From the NCBI GenBank assembly GCA_049296795.1, contig JBAQTC010000037.1:65168-129167 (forward strand): a stretch of 64,000 nt of DNA, given 5' to 3'. Positions 25,562-33,533 of this stretch are shown one piece after another (the first letter of the stretch is position 1; the number at the start of each line of letters is the position of its first letter). Below the pieces are notes generated by a model. The model saw nothing but the letters and a program-made list of their open reading frames with translations, was not told the DNA's origin and made no database searches. Source of the stretch: CAXNKH01 sp049296795. Lineage in GTDB: Bacteria; Pseudomonadota; Gammaproteobacteria; Burkholderiales; Burkholderiaceae_C. A program made the position numbers and the translations under genes.

Positions 25562-26258
25562 AACTAACGCCACTGAAGCAAATCTGCAAAACGATCAACC
25601 TTTGGGTTTGACGGTTCACGCCATGCCGCCCCTGGATCAAGTTTTGAGCGCAGACAGCGGCAGAACACTGCGCGGGCGCTGGAAAATGCTGGTGGTGATG
25701 CTGGTCTGTGCCGCTCCGGTGATCGCGTCTTACCTGACCTATTACCTGGTACGGCCCGAGGGCCGACGTAATTTTGGTGAACTCATTGTTCCTCAGCGCG
25801 CCTTGCCCGATCTGCTGGTGTTGAACCTCGAGGGTCAAAGCAGACCACTGCAATTGATCAAAGGTCAGTGGTTGCTGGTGAGTGTGGCCCCAGGCGTTTG
25901 TGATGCACGCTGTCTGAAGAATTTGTACTGGCAGCGTCAACTTCGAGAAAGTTTAGGACGAGAAAAAGACCGGTTGGACTGGGTCTGGTTGGTTAACGAT
26001 GAAGCGCCCGTATCTGAAGCCATGCGACCGGGTTTAAGCGATGCGACGGTGCTGCGCATGACGACCCAAGCCATTGCCTCCTGGTTGCAGCCGGCCGACG
26101 GTCATGGACTGAGCGAGCATTTGTACTTGATCGATCCGCAGGGCAACTGGATGATGCGGTTTCCAGCGGAGTTGGACTTGGCTGGCGCTGCCAAAGTCAA
26201 ACGCGATTTAGAGCGACTGTTGCGTGCCTCGGCATCCTGGGATAAAGCCGGGCGTTAG
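25554..26258 (+). CDS. Membrane-anchored thioredoxin-like protein of the cytochrome oxidase region
   Basis: A ~234-residue protein. A hydrophilic head of ~45 residues is followed by one transmembrane helix (MLVVMLVCAAPVIASYLTYYLV). A periplasmic domain resembling the thioredoxin/SCO fold comes next: VLNLEGQSRPLQLIKGQWLLVSVAPGVCDARC carries a Cys-x3-Cys pair (CDARC) like SCO copper chaperones, and HLYLIDPQGNWMMRF fits the family's last strands. The start is uncertain: GTG 25554 overlaps the surf1 stop, and TTG codons upstream at about 25500 and 25527 are alternatives. The position between surf1 and ctaA suggests a redox or copper role in oxidase maturation. Confidence 0.72.
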   Translation: MTETNATEANLQNDQPLGLTVHAMPPLDQVLSADSGRTLRGRWKMLVVMLVCAAPVIASYLTYYLVRPEGRRNFGELIVPQRALPDLLVLNLEGQSRPLQLIKGQWLLVSVAPGVCDARCLKNLYWQRQLRESLGREKDRLDWVWLVNDEAPVSEAMRPGLSDATVLRMTTQAIASWLQPADGHGLSEHLYLIDPQGNWMMRFPAELDLAGAAKVKRDLERLLRASASWDKAGR

Positions 26259-26268
26259 GATCGGCTGC

Positions 26269-27417
26269 ATGACAAAACAATCGCTCTACGATATGTCACC
26301 CGTGGCCTGGATGCTGCTGATCGGTCTGCTGATAGCCCTGTTGCCACTGCTTTGGGTCTGGCGTCGCCATCAAGGCTCAACCCCGGCCAGGCGGTTGCAG
26401 GCCTTGACCTTGATGACGCTGTTCCTGACTTTTGATTTGGTCTTGTTTGGCGCTTTCACCCGCTTGAGTGATTCTGGTTTGGGTTGCCCGGACTGGCCCG
26501 GCTGCTACGGCAGTTCGAGTCCTTGGGGTGCCCAACAAGCCATCGCCTCAGCCGAAAGCGCCATGCCCACGGGCCCAGTGACCCAGAGCAAGGCTTGGGT
26601 TGAGATGGTTCATCGTTACCTGGCTTCGGGCGTGGGATTTTTGATCCTTCTCTTGGCCGTGGCGAGTTGGTGCCCGAAGTGGGCGAAATTAGAGTCTTCG
26701 ATACGCAAGCCGTGGTGGGCCAGCTTCACCTTGTTCTGGGTTTGTTTGCAAGGGGCTTTTGGTGCGTTGACGGTCACCATGAAGTTGTTTCCCGCCATCG
26801 TTACCCTGCACTTGTTGGGCGGGATGGTGCTGCTGGCGTTGTTGTGCGCGCAATGGGTGTGGCAAAGCCAGAGATTAAATCGAGTCTCACCCACGCAGCT
26901 GAATCCGAATTTACGCCATCTGTTGTGGCTTGGATTGGCTGTGCTGGTGATTCAAATCGCTTTAGGTGCCTGGGTCAGTTCCAACTATGCCGTGTTGGCC
27001 TGCAATGAATTTCCCAAGTGCCAAAACAGTTGGTGGCCGTTGATGAATTTTCAGCATGGGTTTGAGCTTTGGCGTGAACTGGGCCATACCCAGGCTGGAG
27101 CTGTCATCGGGTTTGAGTCGCTAACCGCGATTCACTATGTTCATCGCATGATGGCAGGCTTGGTGTCGCTATTATTGTTGACGCTGGCTTGGCGCCTGAG
27201 CCCTATTGCCGGCTTGCGAGGCGCCGCGCGCTGGCTGGCTGGCTTGATCGGCTTGCAGTTTGTCACGGGCTTGAGCAACGTGGTGCTGGACTGGCCCTTG
27301 GTCGCTGCCTTGCTGCATACTGGCGGTGCGGCTGCTTTGGTGCTTGTGATGACGTGGACGCTGTGCTTCAGTCAAGCCGAAAAGTCAGTTCAACATGCAG
27401 CACAATCAACAGCCTAA
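26269..27417 (+). CDS. ctaA: Haem A synthase (CtaA/Cox15)
   Basis: A 382-residue membrane protein with eight hydrophobic helices in two four-helix halves. Motifs are GAFTRLSDSGLGCPDWPGCYG (N-terminal half, with the redox-active Cys pair), MVHRYLASGVGFLILL (haem-ligand His) and the second-half repeat HYVHRMMAGLVSLLLL. A loop between the halves has CNEFPKCQNSWWP, a second Cys pair. It oxidises the methyl group of haem O to make haem A. The ATG at 26269 is used because the open frame further upstream is only overlap with the previous gene. It precedes ctaB by 10 bases. Confidence 0.93.
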   Translation: MTKQSLYDMSPVAWMLLIGLLIALLPLLWVWRRHQGSTPARRLQALTLMTLFLTFDLVLFGAFTRLSDSGLGCPDWPGCYGSSSPWGAQQAIASAESAMPTGPVTQSKAWVEMVHRYLASGVGFLILLLAVASWCPKWAKLESSIRKPWWASFTLFWVCLQGAFGALTVTMKLFPAIVTLHLLGGMVLLALLCAQWVWQSQRLNRVSPTQLNPNLRHLLWLGLAVLVIQIALGAWVSSNYAVLACNEFPKCQNSWWPLMNFQHGFELWRELGHTQAGAVIGFESLTAIHYVHRMMAGLVSLLLLTLAWRLSPIAGLRGAARWLAGLIGLQFVTGLSNVVLDWPLVAALLHTGGAAALVLVMTWTLCFSQAEKSVQHAAQSTA

Positions 27418-27427
27418 CTTTTAGCCC

Positions 27428-28324
27428 ATGTCCGTAGCTTCTTCCTCTCATAGCATCACTGTCTTTCGGCAGTTTTATGCGCTAACCAAGCCCAGGGTGG
27501 TGCAACTCATTGTTTTTTGCGCCCTGATTGGCATGGTGCTGGCCGTGCCTGGCCTGCCATCATCAAGCGAAATTCAGCGCGCGCTGCTGGCCTGTGTTGG
27601 CATCTGGTTGGTTGCAGGCGCGGCAGCGGCCTTCAATTGCCTGGTTGAAAAGGGGATCGACGCCAAAATGAAACGAACCGCTTGGCGACCTACGGCCAAA
27701 GGTGAGTTAGGTGACGTTCAGACCCTGCTGTTTTCAGTTGCACTCTGTGTGGCCGGTTCAATTGTTCTTTATGTGTGGGTCAACCCCTTGACCATGTGGC
27801 TGACTTTTGCCACTTTTGTGGGTTATGCGGTGATCTACACCGTGATTCTCAAACCGCTGACACCGCAAAACATTGTGATCGGGGGTGCATCTGGCGCCAT
27901 GCCCCCAGTGCTGGGTTGGGCCGCCATGACGGGGCAAGTCGAGCCAGAAGCCCTAATTCTTTTCCTCATCATATTTCTGTGGACACCACCCCACTTCTGG
28001 GCCTTGGCCCTGTACCGGGTGGAGGAATACCGAAAGTCAGGTTTGCCCATGTTGCCGGTGACCCATGGCAATGAATTTACCCGCCTCCAAATCCTGCTCT
28101 ACACCATCATTTTGTTGGCTGCGTGTTTGATGCCTTTCATTTATGGCATGAGTTCCTGGCTTTATCTGGTGTTCGCGTTGGGCTTGAGTCTGGGATTTTG
28201 CGGCTATGGTTTTATGCTTTGGCGTGCTTATTCGGACGAACTGGCGCGTCAGACTTTCAGGTTTTCGCTGATCCATTTGAGTCTGTTGTTCACGGCTTTG
28301 TTGCTGGACCATTATTGGCTTTGA
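27428..28324 (+). CDS. ctaB: Protoheme IX farnesyltransferase (haem O synthase)
   Basis: A 298-residue UbiA-superfamily prenyltransferase with nine hydrophobic helices. The first Asp-rich-like motif is NCLVEKGIDAKMKRTAWRP (N-x3-E-x2-I-D-x-x-M-x-R-T) and the second region is YRVEEYRKSGLPMLPVTHG. It transfers farnesyl to protoheme to give haem O, the substrate of CtaA just upstream. With ctaA, surf1 and sco it makes up the maturation half of the oxidase region. Confidence 0.95.
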   Translation: MSVASSSHSITVFRQFYALTKPRVVQLIVFCALIGMVLAVPGLPSSSEIQRALLACVGIWLVAGAAAAFNCLVEKGIDAKMKRTAWRPTAKGELGDVQTLLFSVALCVAGSIVLYVWVNPLTMWLTFATFVGYAVIYTVILKPLTPQNIVIGGASGAMPPVLGWAAMTGQVEPEALILFLIIFLWTPPHFWALALYRVEEYRKSGLPMLPVTHGNEFTRLQILLYTIILLAACLMPFIYGMSSWLYLVFALGLSLGFCGYGFMLWRAYSDELARQTFRFSLIHLSLLFTALLLDHYWL

Positions 28325-28328
28325 CACC

Positions 28329-28928
28329 ATGCAAAAAAGTGTCATTTTCAAAATAATCCTCAGCCTGCTGCTGGCCATTCTGGTTGCCGGTTGCTTTGAG
28401 CAAAAGCCCAGTTTTTCTGCGGTCGACGTCTCGGGGGTCGGCTATGCGAAGGATTTTTCCTTGACTGACCACCATGGTCAGCCCAGACAGCTGGCGGATT
28501 TCAGGGGGAAAGTGGTTGTCATGTTCTTTGGCTACACCCAGTGCCCCGATGTGTGCCCGACGACCATGCTCGAACTCGCTGAGGTCAAAAAACAACTGGG
28601 TGGCCAGGCTGACAAGCTGCAGGCCTTGTTTGTGAGCTTGGATCCAGAGCGCGACACGCCCGAGGTGTTAAAGGCCTATATGGAGAATTTTGACCCCAGC
28701 TTCTTGGCGCTGTACACCACGCCTGACAAGCTCGTTGCGCTGAGCAAAGATTACAAAATTTATTACAAGAAGGCTGAAGGGAAAACAGCGGGCAGCTACA
28801 CCCTGGATCATTCGGCCGGCAGTTATGTGTACGACCCCCAGGGGCGGTTACGCCTATACACCCGCTACGGCAGCGGAGCCCAGTCATTGGTGGCGGATAT
28901 CAAGCTGTTGTTGGCCAGCAAGTCGTAG
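28329..28928 (+). CDS. SCO1/SenC family copper chaperone lipoprotein
   Basis: A 199-residue protein with a lipoprotein signal ending in the lipobox LVAGC (Cys about residue 22). The thioredoxin-like SCO domain has the copper-binding Cys pair in GYTQCPDVCPTTM and the conserved third ligand His in YTLDHSAGSYVYDP. It delivers copper to the CuA centre of subunit II or keeps its Cys pair reduced. It is 4 bases after ctaB. A long inverted repeat follows and ends the operon. The historic family name SenC here is unrelated to the selenium gene senC. Confidence 0.92.
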   Translation: MQKSVIFKIILSLLLAILVAGCFEQKPSFSAVDVSGVGYAKDFSLTDHHGQPRQLADFRGKVVVMFFGYTQCPDVCPTTMLELAEVKKQLGGQADKLQALFVSLDPERDTPEVLKAYMENFDPSFLALYTTPDKLVALSKDYKIYYKKAEGKTAGSYTLDHSAGSYVYDPQGRLRLYTRYGSGAQSLVADIKLLLASKS

Positions 28929-28961
28929 TTTGCATAACTTCGCTTAGCGAGGTTATGCAAA
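28929..28961. terminator. Bidirectional terminator between sco and rpoH
   Basis: A near-perfect 15-bp inverted repeat (TTTGCATAACTTCGC paired with GCGAGGTTATGCAAA, one mismatch) with a 3-base loop. It starts right after the sco stop codon and ends 11 bases before the rpoH stop codon. The A/T arms serve as T-tracts on both strands, so it can terminate both convergent transcripts. Confidence 0.75.
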
Positions 28962-28971
28962 CGCCAATAGC

Positions 28972-29913
28972 TCAGGCGTAACTGGCGAGCGCCGATTTCA
29001 TTTTCTTCATGGCAGCGACCTCGATTTGGCGAATGCGCTCGGCGCTGACGCCGAACTCGGCGGCCAGATCGTGCAGCGTCATACCGCCCGAATTGTCGTC
29101 GTTGACCTTGAGCCAGCGTTCCTCGACAATGCGCCGGCTGCGCTGATCCAGAACGCTCAGTGCTGTGACCAGGCCATCGCTGGCCATCACATCACGTTGT
29201 CTGGATTCCAGCATGGCAGACGGTTCATGGGCCGCGTCCGACAGGTAGGAAATCGGACCAAATACCTGATCGCCGTCGTCGGCTGGACCGGGGTCGAGCA
29301 GCACGTCCCGGCCTGCAAGTCGGGCTTCCATCTCGATCACTTCTTCGGGTTTGACCTTAAGTGTTTTAGCCATCAGTTCAATCTCGGAGCGGCTCAAGCT
29401 GTCGCGCTGGCTGGGTTCGTTGTTGGCTGCTGCATCGGCCTGAAAACCCTGTTTCATGGAGCGCAAATTGAAAAAGAGTTTGCGCTGGGCTTTGGTGGTC
29501 GCCACTTTGACCATGCGCCAGTTCTTCAATACGTAATCATGGATTTCCGCCTTAATCCAGTGCAAGGCGTAACTCACCAGGCGAACCCCCTGGTCCGGAT
29601 CAAATCGTTTGACGGCCTTCATCAAGCCGATATTGCCTTCTTGGATCAGGTCGGCATGTGGCAGGCCATAACCCAGGTATTGACGTGAAACCGATACCAC
29701 CAAGCGCAGATGGGACAGCACCAGCTTGCTGGCTGATTCGAGGTCGTTGTTTTGTTTCAGTTTGCGCGCGAATTCCTGCTCCTGCTCCAAGCTGAGCAGG
29801 GGGAAACGATTGACGGCCGAAATGTAAGCATCCAGGTTGCCCAACGAAGGAACAACAGCCCAGGGGTTGGATACTGTTAACGCCGAACCAGAAACACCCA
29901 TTGGAAAAGTCAT
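28972..29913 (-). CDS. rpoH: RNA polymerase sigma factor RpoH (sigma-32)
   Basis: A 313-residue heat-shock sigma factor, slightly longer than enteric RpoH. Region 2 shows LIQEGNIGLMKAVKRFDPDQGVRLVSYALHWIKAEIHDY (2.1-2.4). The RpoH box region is VATTKAQRKLFFNLRSMKQ, and region 4.2 has TLHDLAAEFGVSAERIRQIE. The ATG has AAGGAG 7 bases upstream. The gene is preceded by a CIRCE element (29944-29970) 30 bases before the ATG, so it should be repressed by HrcA as well as being post-translationally controlled by chaperones. It directs transcription of heat-shock genes. Confidence 0.95.
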   Translation of the reverse strand: MTFPMGVSGSALTVSNPWAVVPSLGNLDAYISAVNRFPLLSLEQEQEFARKLKQNNDLESASKLVLSHLRLVVSVSRQYLGYGLPHADLIQEGNIGLMKAVKRFDPDQGVRLVSYALHWIKAEIHDYVLKNWRMVKVATTKAQRKLFFNLRSMKQGFQADAAANNEPSQRDSLSRSEIELMAKTLKVKPEEVIEMEARLAGRDVLLDPGPADDGDQVFGPISYLSDAAHEPSAMLESRQRDVMASDGLVTALSVLDQRSRRIVEERWLKVNDDNSGGMTLHDLAAEFGVSAERIRQIEVAAMKKMKSALASYA

Positions 29914-29943
29914 GCCAGATCTCCTTGTGACACAGGGAGAATT

Positions 29944-29970
29944 TTAGCACTCTAAAGCCTAGAGTGCTAA
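29944..29970. promoter_or_regulatory. CIRCE operator (HrcA binding site) upstream of rpoH
   Basis: A perfect match to the CIRCE consensus: TTAGCACTC at 29944-29952, exactly nine spacer bases, then GAGTGCTAA at 29962-29970. It is in the 78-base gap between a Bug-type gene and rpoH, 30 bases before the rpoH ATG. It therefore probably overlaps the promoter or the 5' leader. HrcA, encoded at 62716-63720 in this window, is the repressor of such sites. Confidence 0.93.
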
Positions 29971-29991
29971 TTTCCAGATGGAAGTTATGGG

Positions 29992-30957
29992 TTAATTGTC
30001 CAGGTCGATGTTGCGAGCCCGGGCCAGTTTGGTCCAGCGGCTGATATCGGCGCGTATGTAATTGCCAAATTGTTCGGGTGTCATGGGCAGGGGTTCGACC
30101 GCTTCCACAGAGAGCTTTTCGCGCAAATCAGCTGCCTTCAGAACTTGATTCAGCGTTTCATTGAGCTGTTTGACGATGGCTGGCGGCATGCCGGCAGGAC
30201 CGACCACGCCGTACCACTGCATGGCATCAAAACCCTTGAAACCGGATTCATCCAGGGTTGGCAAGTCCTTGAACTGGGGGTGACGGACCAGGCCGGTGAC
30301 AGCCAGGGGGCGAACCCGGCCGGAACGGATATGGGGCACGGCAGCAGCCAGACCGGGGAACATGGCCTGGGTTTGGCCACCGATCAAGTCGGTGAATGCG
30401 GGCGCAATGCCACGGTAGGGAATATGAACCAAAAAGGAATTGAGTTGCTGCTTGAACAACTCCATGGTCAAGTGCGTCAGCGATCCGGCGCCAGCCGAGC
30501 CGTAGCTCAAGCGCCCCGGATTCTTGCGCACATAGTCAACGAATTCCTTGAGATTGTTCACGGGCAACGCTGCATTGACCACCAGCACATTGGGCGTGCC
30601 ACCAATCATGCCGATTGGGGTGAAGTCACGCACCGCATCGTAGGGCAGTTTGCGGGTGGCCGGGCTGGTGCCGTGGGTGGCCACATAGCCTTGCATCAGG
30701 GTGTAGCCGTCGGGCGCGGCTTTGGCCGTGTTCTGGCTGGCGATCACGCCGCCGCCGCCGCCTTGGTTGTCCACCACGATGGTTTGATTTAACAGTTTGC
30801 CCCAGCGCTCGGTCACGGTTCGCCCGACCATGTCGCTGCCACCACCAGCCGATACCGGAACGATGTAACGAATCGGTTTGGAAGGATAGGCCGGCTGAGA
30901 CCAAGCCAGCTCGGGCAGGGCCAGCAGGGTGGCGGTGAGGAGGGTGCGGCGTTTCAT
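29992..30957 (-). CDS. Bug/TctC-family periplasmic solute-binding protein
   Basis: A 321-residue binding protein with a clear signal peptide (LLTATLLALPELAWSQP). The Bug fold follows: YPSKPIRYIVPVSAGGGSDMVGR, VVDNQGGGGGVIASQNTAKAAPDGYTLM and LPYDAVRDFTPIGMIG. It lies 30 bases downstream of the second PhnE-like permease on the same strand, so it could be read through from that operon. It is unrelated in sequence to the PhnD-like protein, and no TctA/TctB partner is seen. The substrate is unknown. Confidence 0.88.
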   Translation of the reverse strand: MKRRTLLTATLLALPELAWSQPAYPSKPIRYIVPVSAGGGSDMVGRTVTERWGKLLNQTIVVDNQGGGGGVIASQNTAKAAPDGYTLMQGYVATHGTSPATRKLPYDAVRDFTPIGMIGGTPNVLVVNAALPVNNLKEFVDYVRKNPGRLSYGSAGAGSLTHLTMELFKQQLNSFLVHIPYRGIAPAFTDLIGGQTQAMFPGLAAAVPHIRSGRVRPLAVTGLVRHPQFKDLPTLDESGFKGFDAMQWYGVVGPAGMPPAIVKQLNETLNQVLKAADLREKLSVEAVEPLPMTPEQFGNYIRADISRWTKLARARNIDLDN

Positions 30958-30987
30958 GGCTTCATTTTAAAGCCTGGACCAGTCCCA

Positions 30988-31827
30988 TCAACGGGTCAAA
31001 TGGCGCCGTATCCAATAACTGCACAAATCGACCAGGACAACCAAGGCCATCATGGCGAGCAGAACCGTGGCCGTTTTTTGCATCTGGAATAAACCCATGT
31101 GAAAAGCCAGCATTTGACCGAGTCCGCCAGCACCGACCACGCCCAGCACGGCGGCAGCGCGGATATTATTTTCCCAGCGGTACAAGGTATAGGACAGCAG
31201 TTGGGGCAGGAGTTGCGGCAAAGTGGCGTAGAGGAAAATTTGGGTGTTTCCGAGCCCTTGGCTGCGTAGTGCAAAGCCGGGTTCGGGCGGCGCGTTTTCA
31301 ATCGCTTCGGCAAACAGTCGGCCGAGTACGCCACTGGTGTGCAAAGCCAGTGCCAACGTACCGGCAAATGGACCCAGACCGGCCGAAATCAGCAACAGTG
31401 CGGCCCACACCAGCTCCGGAATCGAGCGCAAGGCATTGAGCAGAATTCGGGTTGGGTTGCGCGCCAGTGCCGGATCATCGGCATGGCTGCGACTGGCGGG
31501 CAGGGCCAGACCTAAACCAACGGCAACTGCCAGCAAGGTTCCGAGCAGGGACATGGCCAGGGTTTCGAGAGTGGCCATCCCCACTTGGATTAAAAAGGCT
31601 TGGGACAGATGGGGTGGGAAAAACTCCGTTAAGAACCGTGCCATGCGGGTGGTGGACTCGGTCGAAAATAAACCAGCCCACTGCAAGTCCAAGCTAAGAA
31701 AACTGCACACCACCAATAGCAAGATCCCAGCCACCAACCAGCAGGCCCGGCAACGGGCATCCCACAGCGGCGGGGGCAGGCGGTACACCTCGTTGGCTGC
31801 TTTGGCCGAGGGGAGGGCGTGCTTCAT
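30988..31827 (-). CDS. PhnE-like ABC transporter permease (second)
   Basis: A 279-residue inner-membrane permease with six hydrophobic segments and a binding-protein-dependent transport EAA-like loop (AEAIENAPPEPGFALRSQGLGNTQIFLYATLPQ). Downstream is the YRWENNIRAAAVLGVVGAGGLGQML motif typical of PhnE. I start at ATG 31827 since the ORF extension upstream is overlap with the previous gene. It has the same length as the adjacent permease (279) and a similar sequence, so the two are paralogues forming a heterodimer. The four-gene operon PhnD-PhnC-PhnE-PhnE matches phosphonate/phosphite importers and, by context, a selenium oxyanion importer. Confidence 0.88.
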   Translation of the reverse strand: MKHALPSAKAANEVYRLPPPLWDARCRACWLVAGILLLVVCSFLSLDLQWAGLFSTESTTRMARFLTEFFPPHLSQAFLIQVGMATLETLAMSLLGTLLAVAVGLGLALPASRSHADDPALARNPTRILLNALRSIPELVWAALLLISAGLGPFAGTLALALHTSGVLGRLFAEAIENAPPEPGFALRSQGLGNTQIFLYATLPQLLPQLLSYTLYRWENNIRAAAVLGVVGAGGLGQMLAFHMGLFQMQKTATVLLAMMALVVLVDLCSYWIRRHLTR

Positions 31828-31831
31828 GTTT

Positions 31832-32671
31832 TTAGCCCAGGTACTGGCGCAGACGACTGCTGACATGGTCAGCCAGTGCGACCAGCAGAATAAAAACCAG
31901 AAGCAGGGTCGCCACCTCGGCCCCGGCAAACATCTTCATCGAGTTATCCATCTGCTGACCCAATCCGCCAGCACCAACGAAACCAAAAACCACAGAAGAT
32001 CGAATAGCGCACTCCCAACGGTAGACGGTGTAAGAGCACAGCTCTGCTGCATTTTGTGGCAGCAAAGCATAGAAAAAGGTTTGCGCTCGTGAGGCACCAT
32101 TGCGCAGCAAAGCGGTGCTGGCCTGAGTCTCGCCGCTTTCGAGGATTTCAGCATAGACCTTGCCCAACATACCGGCGTAAGTCAGACCAATGGCCAGCAC
32201 GCCGGCCGTTGGCCCCAGCCCCACGACGCGCACAAACACCAGAGCCCAAACCAGTTCTGGAACACTGCGCAGCACAATCAATACGGTGCGCAAGCCCGTC
32301 CGGATGAAGAATGGCCAAGCCGCCATGCGGCCCGACAAGCGCGAGACCGACAGGGCGCTGGTGGACAACAAGGTCAGAGGCAGGGCCAGCAACAAGGCCA
32401 ACACCATACCGGCCGTTGCCATGGCGACGGTGCGCCAAGTCTCGCGTGCCACCAGCCACAAAAAATCCGGGTCGCTGGCTGGGGGAACAAACGCTGTGAG
32501 GAAGCGCCAGCTGGCATCGCGGCTGGCACTGTCCCACAGCGTCCAAGGTTTGAACTCGGTCAGCACCAGCAAGGGCCAGAGCAGTACAACAGCGGTCAGC
32601 CCATAAAAAGACCGCCGCAACCAAGCCGGGTCGTGCAGGGCTGGACTTATGCCTTGGGCACGCGGGTCCAT
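31832..32671 (-). CDS. PhnE-like ABC transporter permease (first)
   Basis: A 279-residue permease with about six hydrophobic helices, starting at ATG 32671 just after the stop of the ATPase gene. The open frame continues upstream but only in overlap. Family hallmarks are LRSVPELVWALVFVRVVGLGP, the EAA-like AEILESGETQASTALLRNGASRAQTFFYALLPQ and YRWECAIRSSVVFGFVGAGGLGQQM. It pairs with the permease downstream, 4 bases away, to form the channel of the importer. Confidence 0.88.
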   Translation of the reverse strand: MDPRAQGISPALHDPAWLRRSFYGLTAVVLLWPLLVLTEFKPWTLWDSASRDASWRFLTAFVPPASDPDFLWLVARETWRTVAMATAGMVLALLLALPLTLLSTSALSVSRLSGRMAAWPFFIRTGLRTVLIVLRSVPELVWALVFVRVVGLGPTAGVLAIGLTYAGMLGKVYAEILESGETQASTALLRNGASRAQTFFYALLPQNAAELCSYTVYRWECAIRSSVVFGFVGAGGLGQQMDNSMKMFAGAEVATLLLVFILLVALADHVSSRLRQYLG

Positions 32672-32672
32672 G

Positions 32673-33500
32673 CTAGGGGGTGCGCATCGAAGCAGCCCAA
32701 CCCGATGGGGACGCTTCGGGATTTTCAGGGCCGGCTGCCAGCTCATCTTCATGCTTGGCGTAGAGCTGGGTTAGCAGGGCGTGGCTGACTTGCTGGGTTG
32801 GAAGATCGAACAGAATTTCCCCCTCGCGTAGCCCCACAATGCGGTCGAAACGTGCTAACGCTACTTCAACTTGATGCAGGCTGACCACCAGTGTGCAGCG
32901 TCGCTCGTGGGCCTGTTGCAACAAGCTGTCCATGGCTTGGCGGGCACGGGTGGGATCCAGGGCTGAGAGCGGTTCATCCACCAGCCACAGCTGGCTGGGC
33001 GACAGCAATATCCTGGCCAATCCCACCCGTTGCCGCTCACCGCCAGAGAGTCGATCGACTCGATCAAAAATCTTGTCGCCCAGATCGAATTGTTCCAGTG
33101 CGGCGTGGGCTTTGGCAATGTCAACTGGGTAAATGAGTGAACGCAAGCTGCGCCAAAACCCCATGGCAGGGAGCGCGCCCGCCAGTACCGACGTAATGAC
33201 CCGCTGGCGCGGTGGAAAAGGTGGAACTTGGGGCGCCAAATAAAGCTGGCCGCGTAATTTTTGCAATTGGGATCGGGGCAGTAACCAGGGGTTCTGACCA
33301 TCAATTTTCACAGTACCCAGGCTTGGTTGGAGGGCGCAGGCCAGGGTGTGCAACAAGCTGGTCTTGCCCGCGCCAGAAGGCCCGATGATGGCCAACTGTT
33401 CGCCTGAGCCAATGCGCAGGGACGCAGCACTCAGCGCTGGTTGGGCGTGAGGTTTGGCTGCCTGGTGCTGGGCGCTGAGCTGATCGAGTTGAATTTGCAA
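32673..33500 (-). CDS. PhnC-like ABC transporter ATP-binding protein
   Basis: A 275-residue ABC ATPase. Walker A is IGPSGAGKTS, the signature RLSGGERQRVGLARILL, and Walker B LWLVDEPLSALDP, followed by LVVSLHQVEVALARFDR with the switch His. The FPPRQRVITSVLAGALPAMGFWRSL segment after the Q-loop is diagnostic for PhnC. A ~25-residue C-terminal extension (EDELAAGPENPEASPSGWAA) is longer than usual. It energises the importer next to egtD/senB/selD. Confidence 0.9.
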   Translation of the reverse strand: MQIQLDQLSAQHQAAKPHAQPALSAASLRIGSGEQLAIIGPSGAGKTSLLHTLACALQPSLGTVKIDGQNPWLLPRSQLQKLRGQLYLAPQVPPFPPRQRVITSVLAGALPAMGFWRSLRSLIYPVDIAKAHAALEQFDLGDKIFDRVDRLSGGERQRVGLARILLSPSQLWLVDEPLSALDPTRARQAMDSLLQQAHERRCTLVVSLHQVEVALARFDRIVGLREGEILFDLPTQQVSHALLTQLYAKHEDELAAGPENPEASPSGWAASMRTP

Positions 33501-33533
33501 TGTTGACCTGCCACTTCAAGCAAGTTTTTTAAG

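Noticed and set aside
28329..28928. SCO/SenC family gene as part of the selenium system
   Set aside because: The old family name SenC for SCO1 proteins has nothing to do with selenium; motifs and position are those of a copper chaperone.
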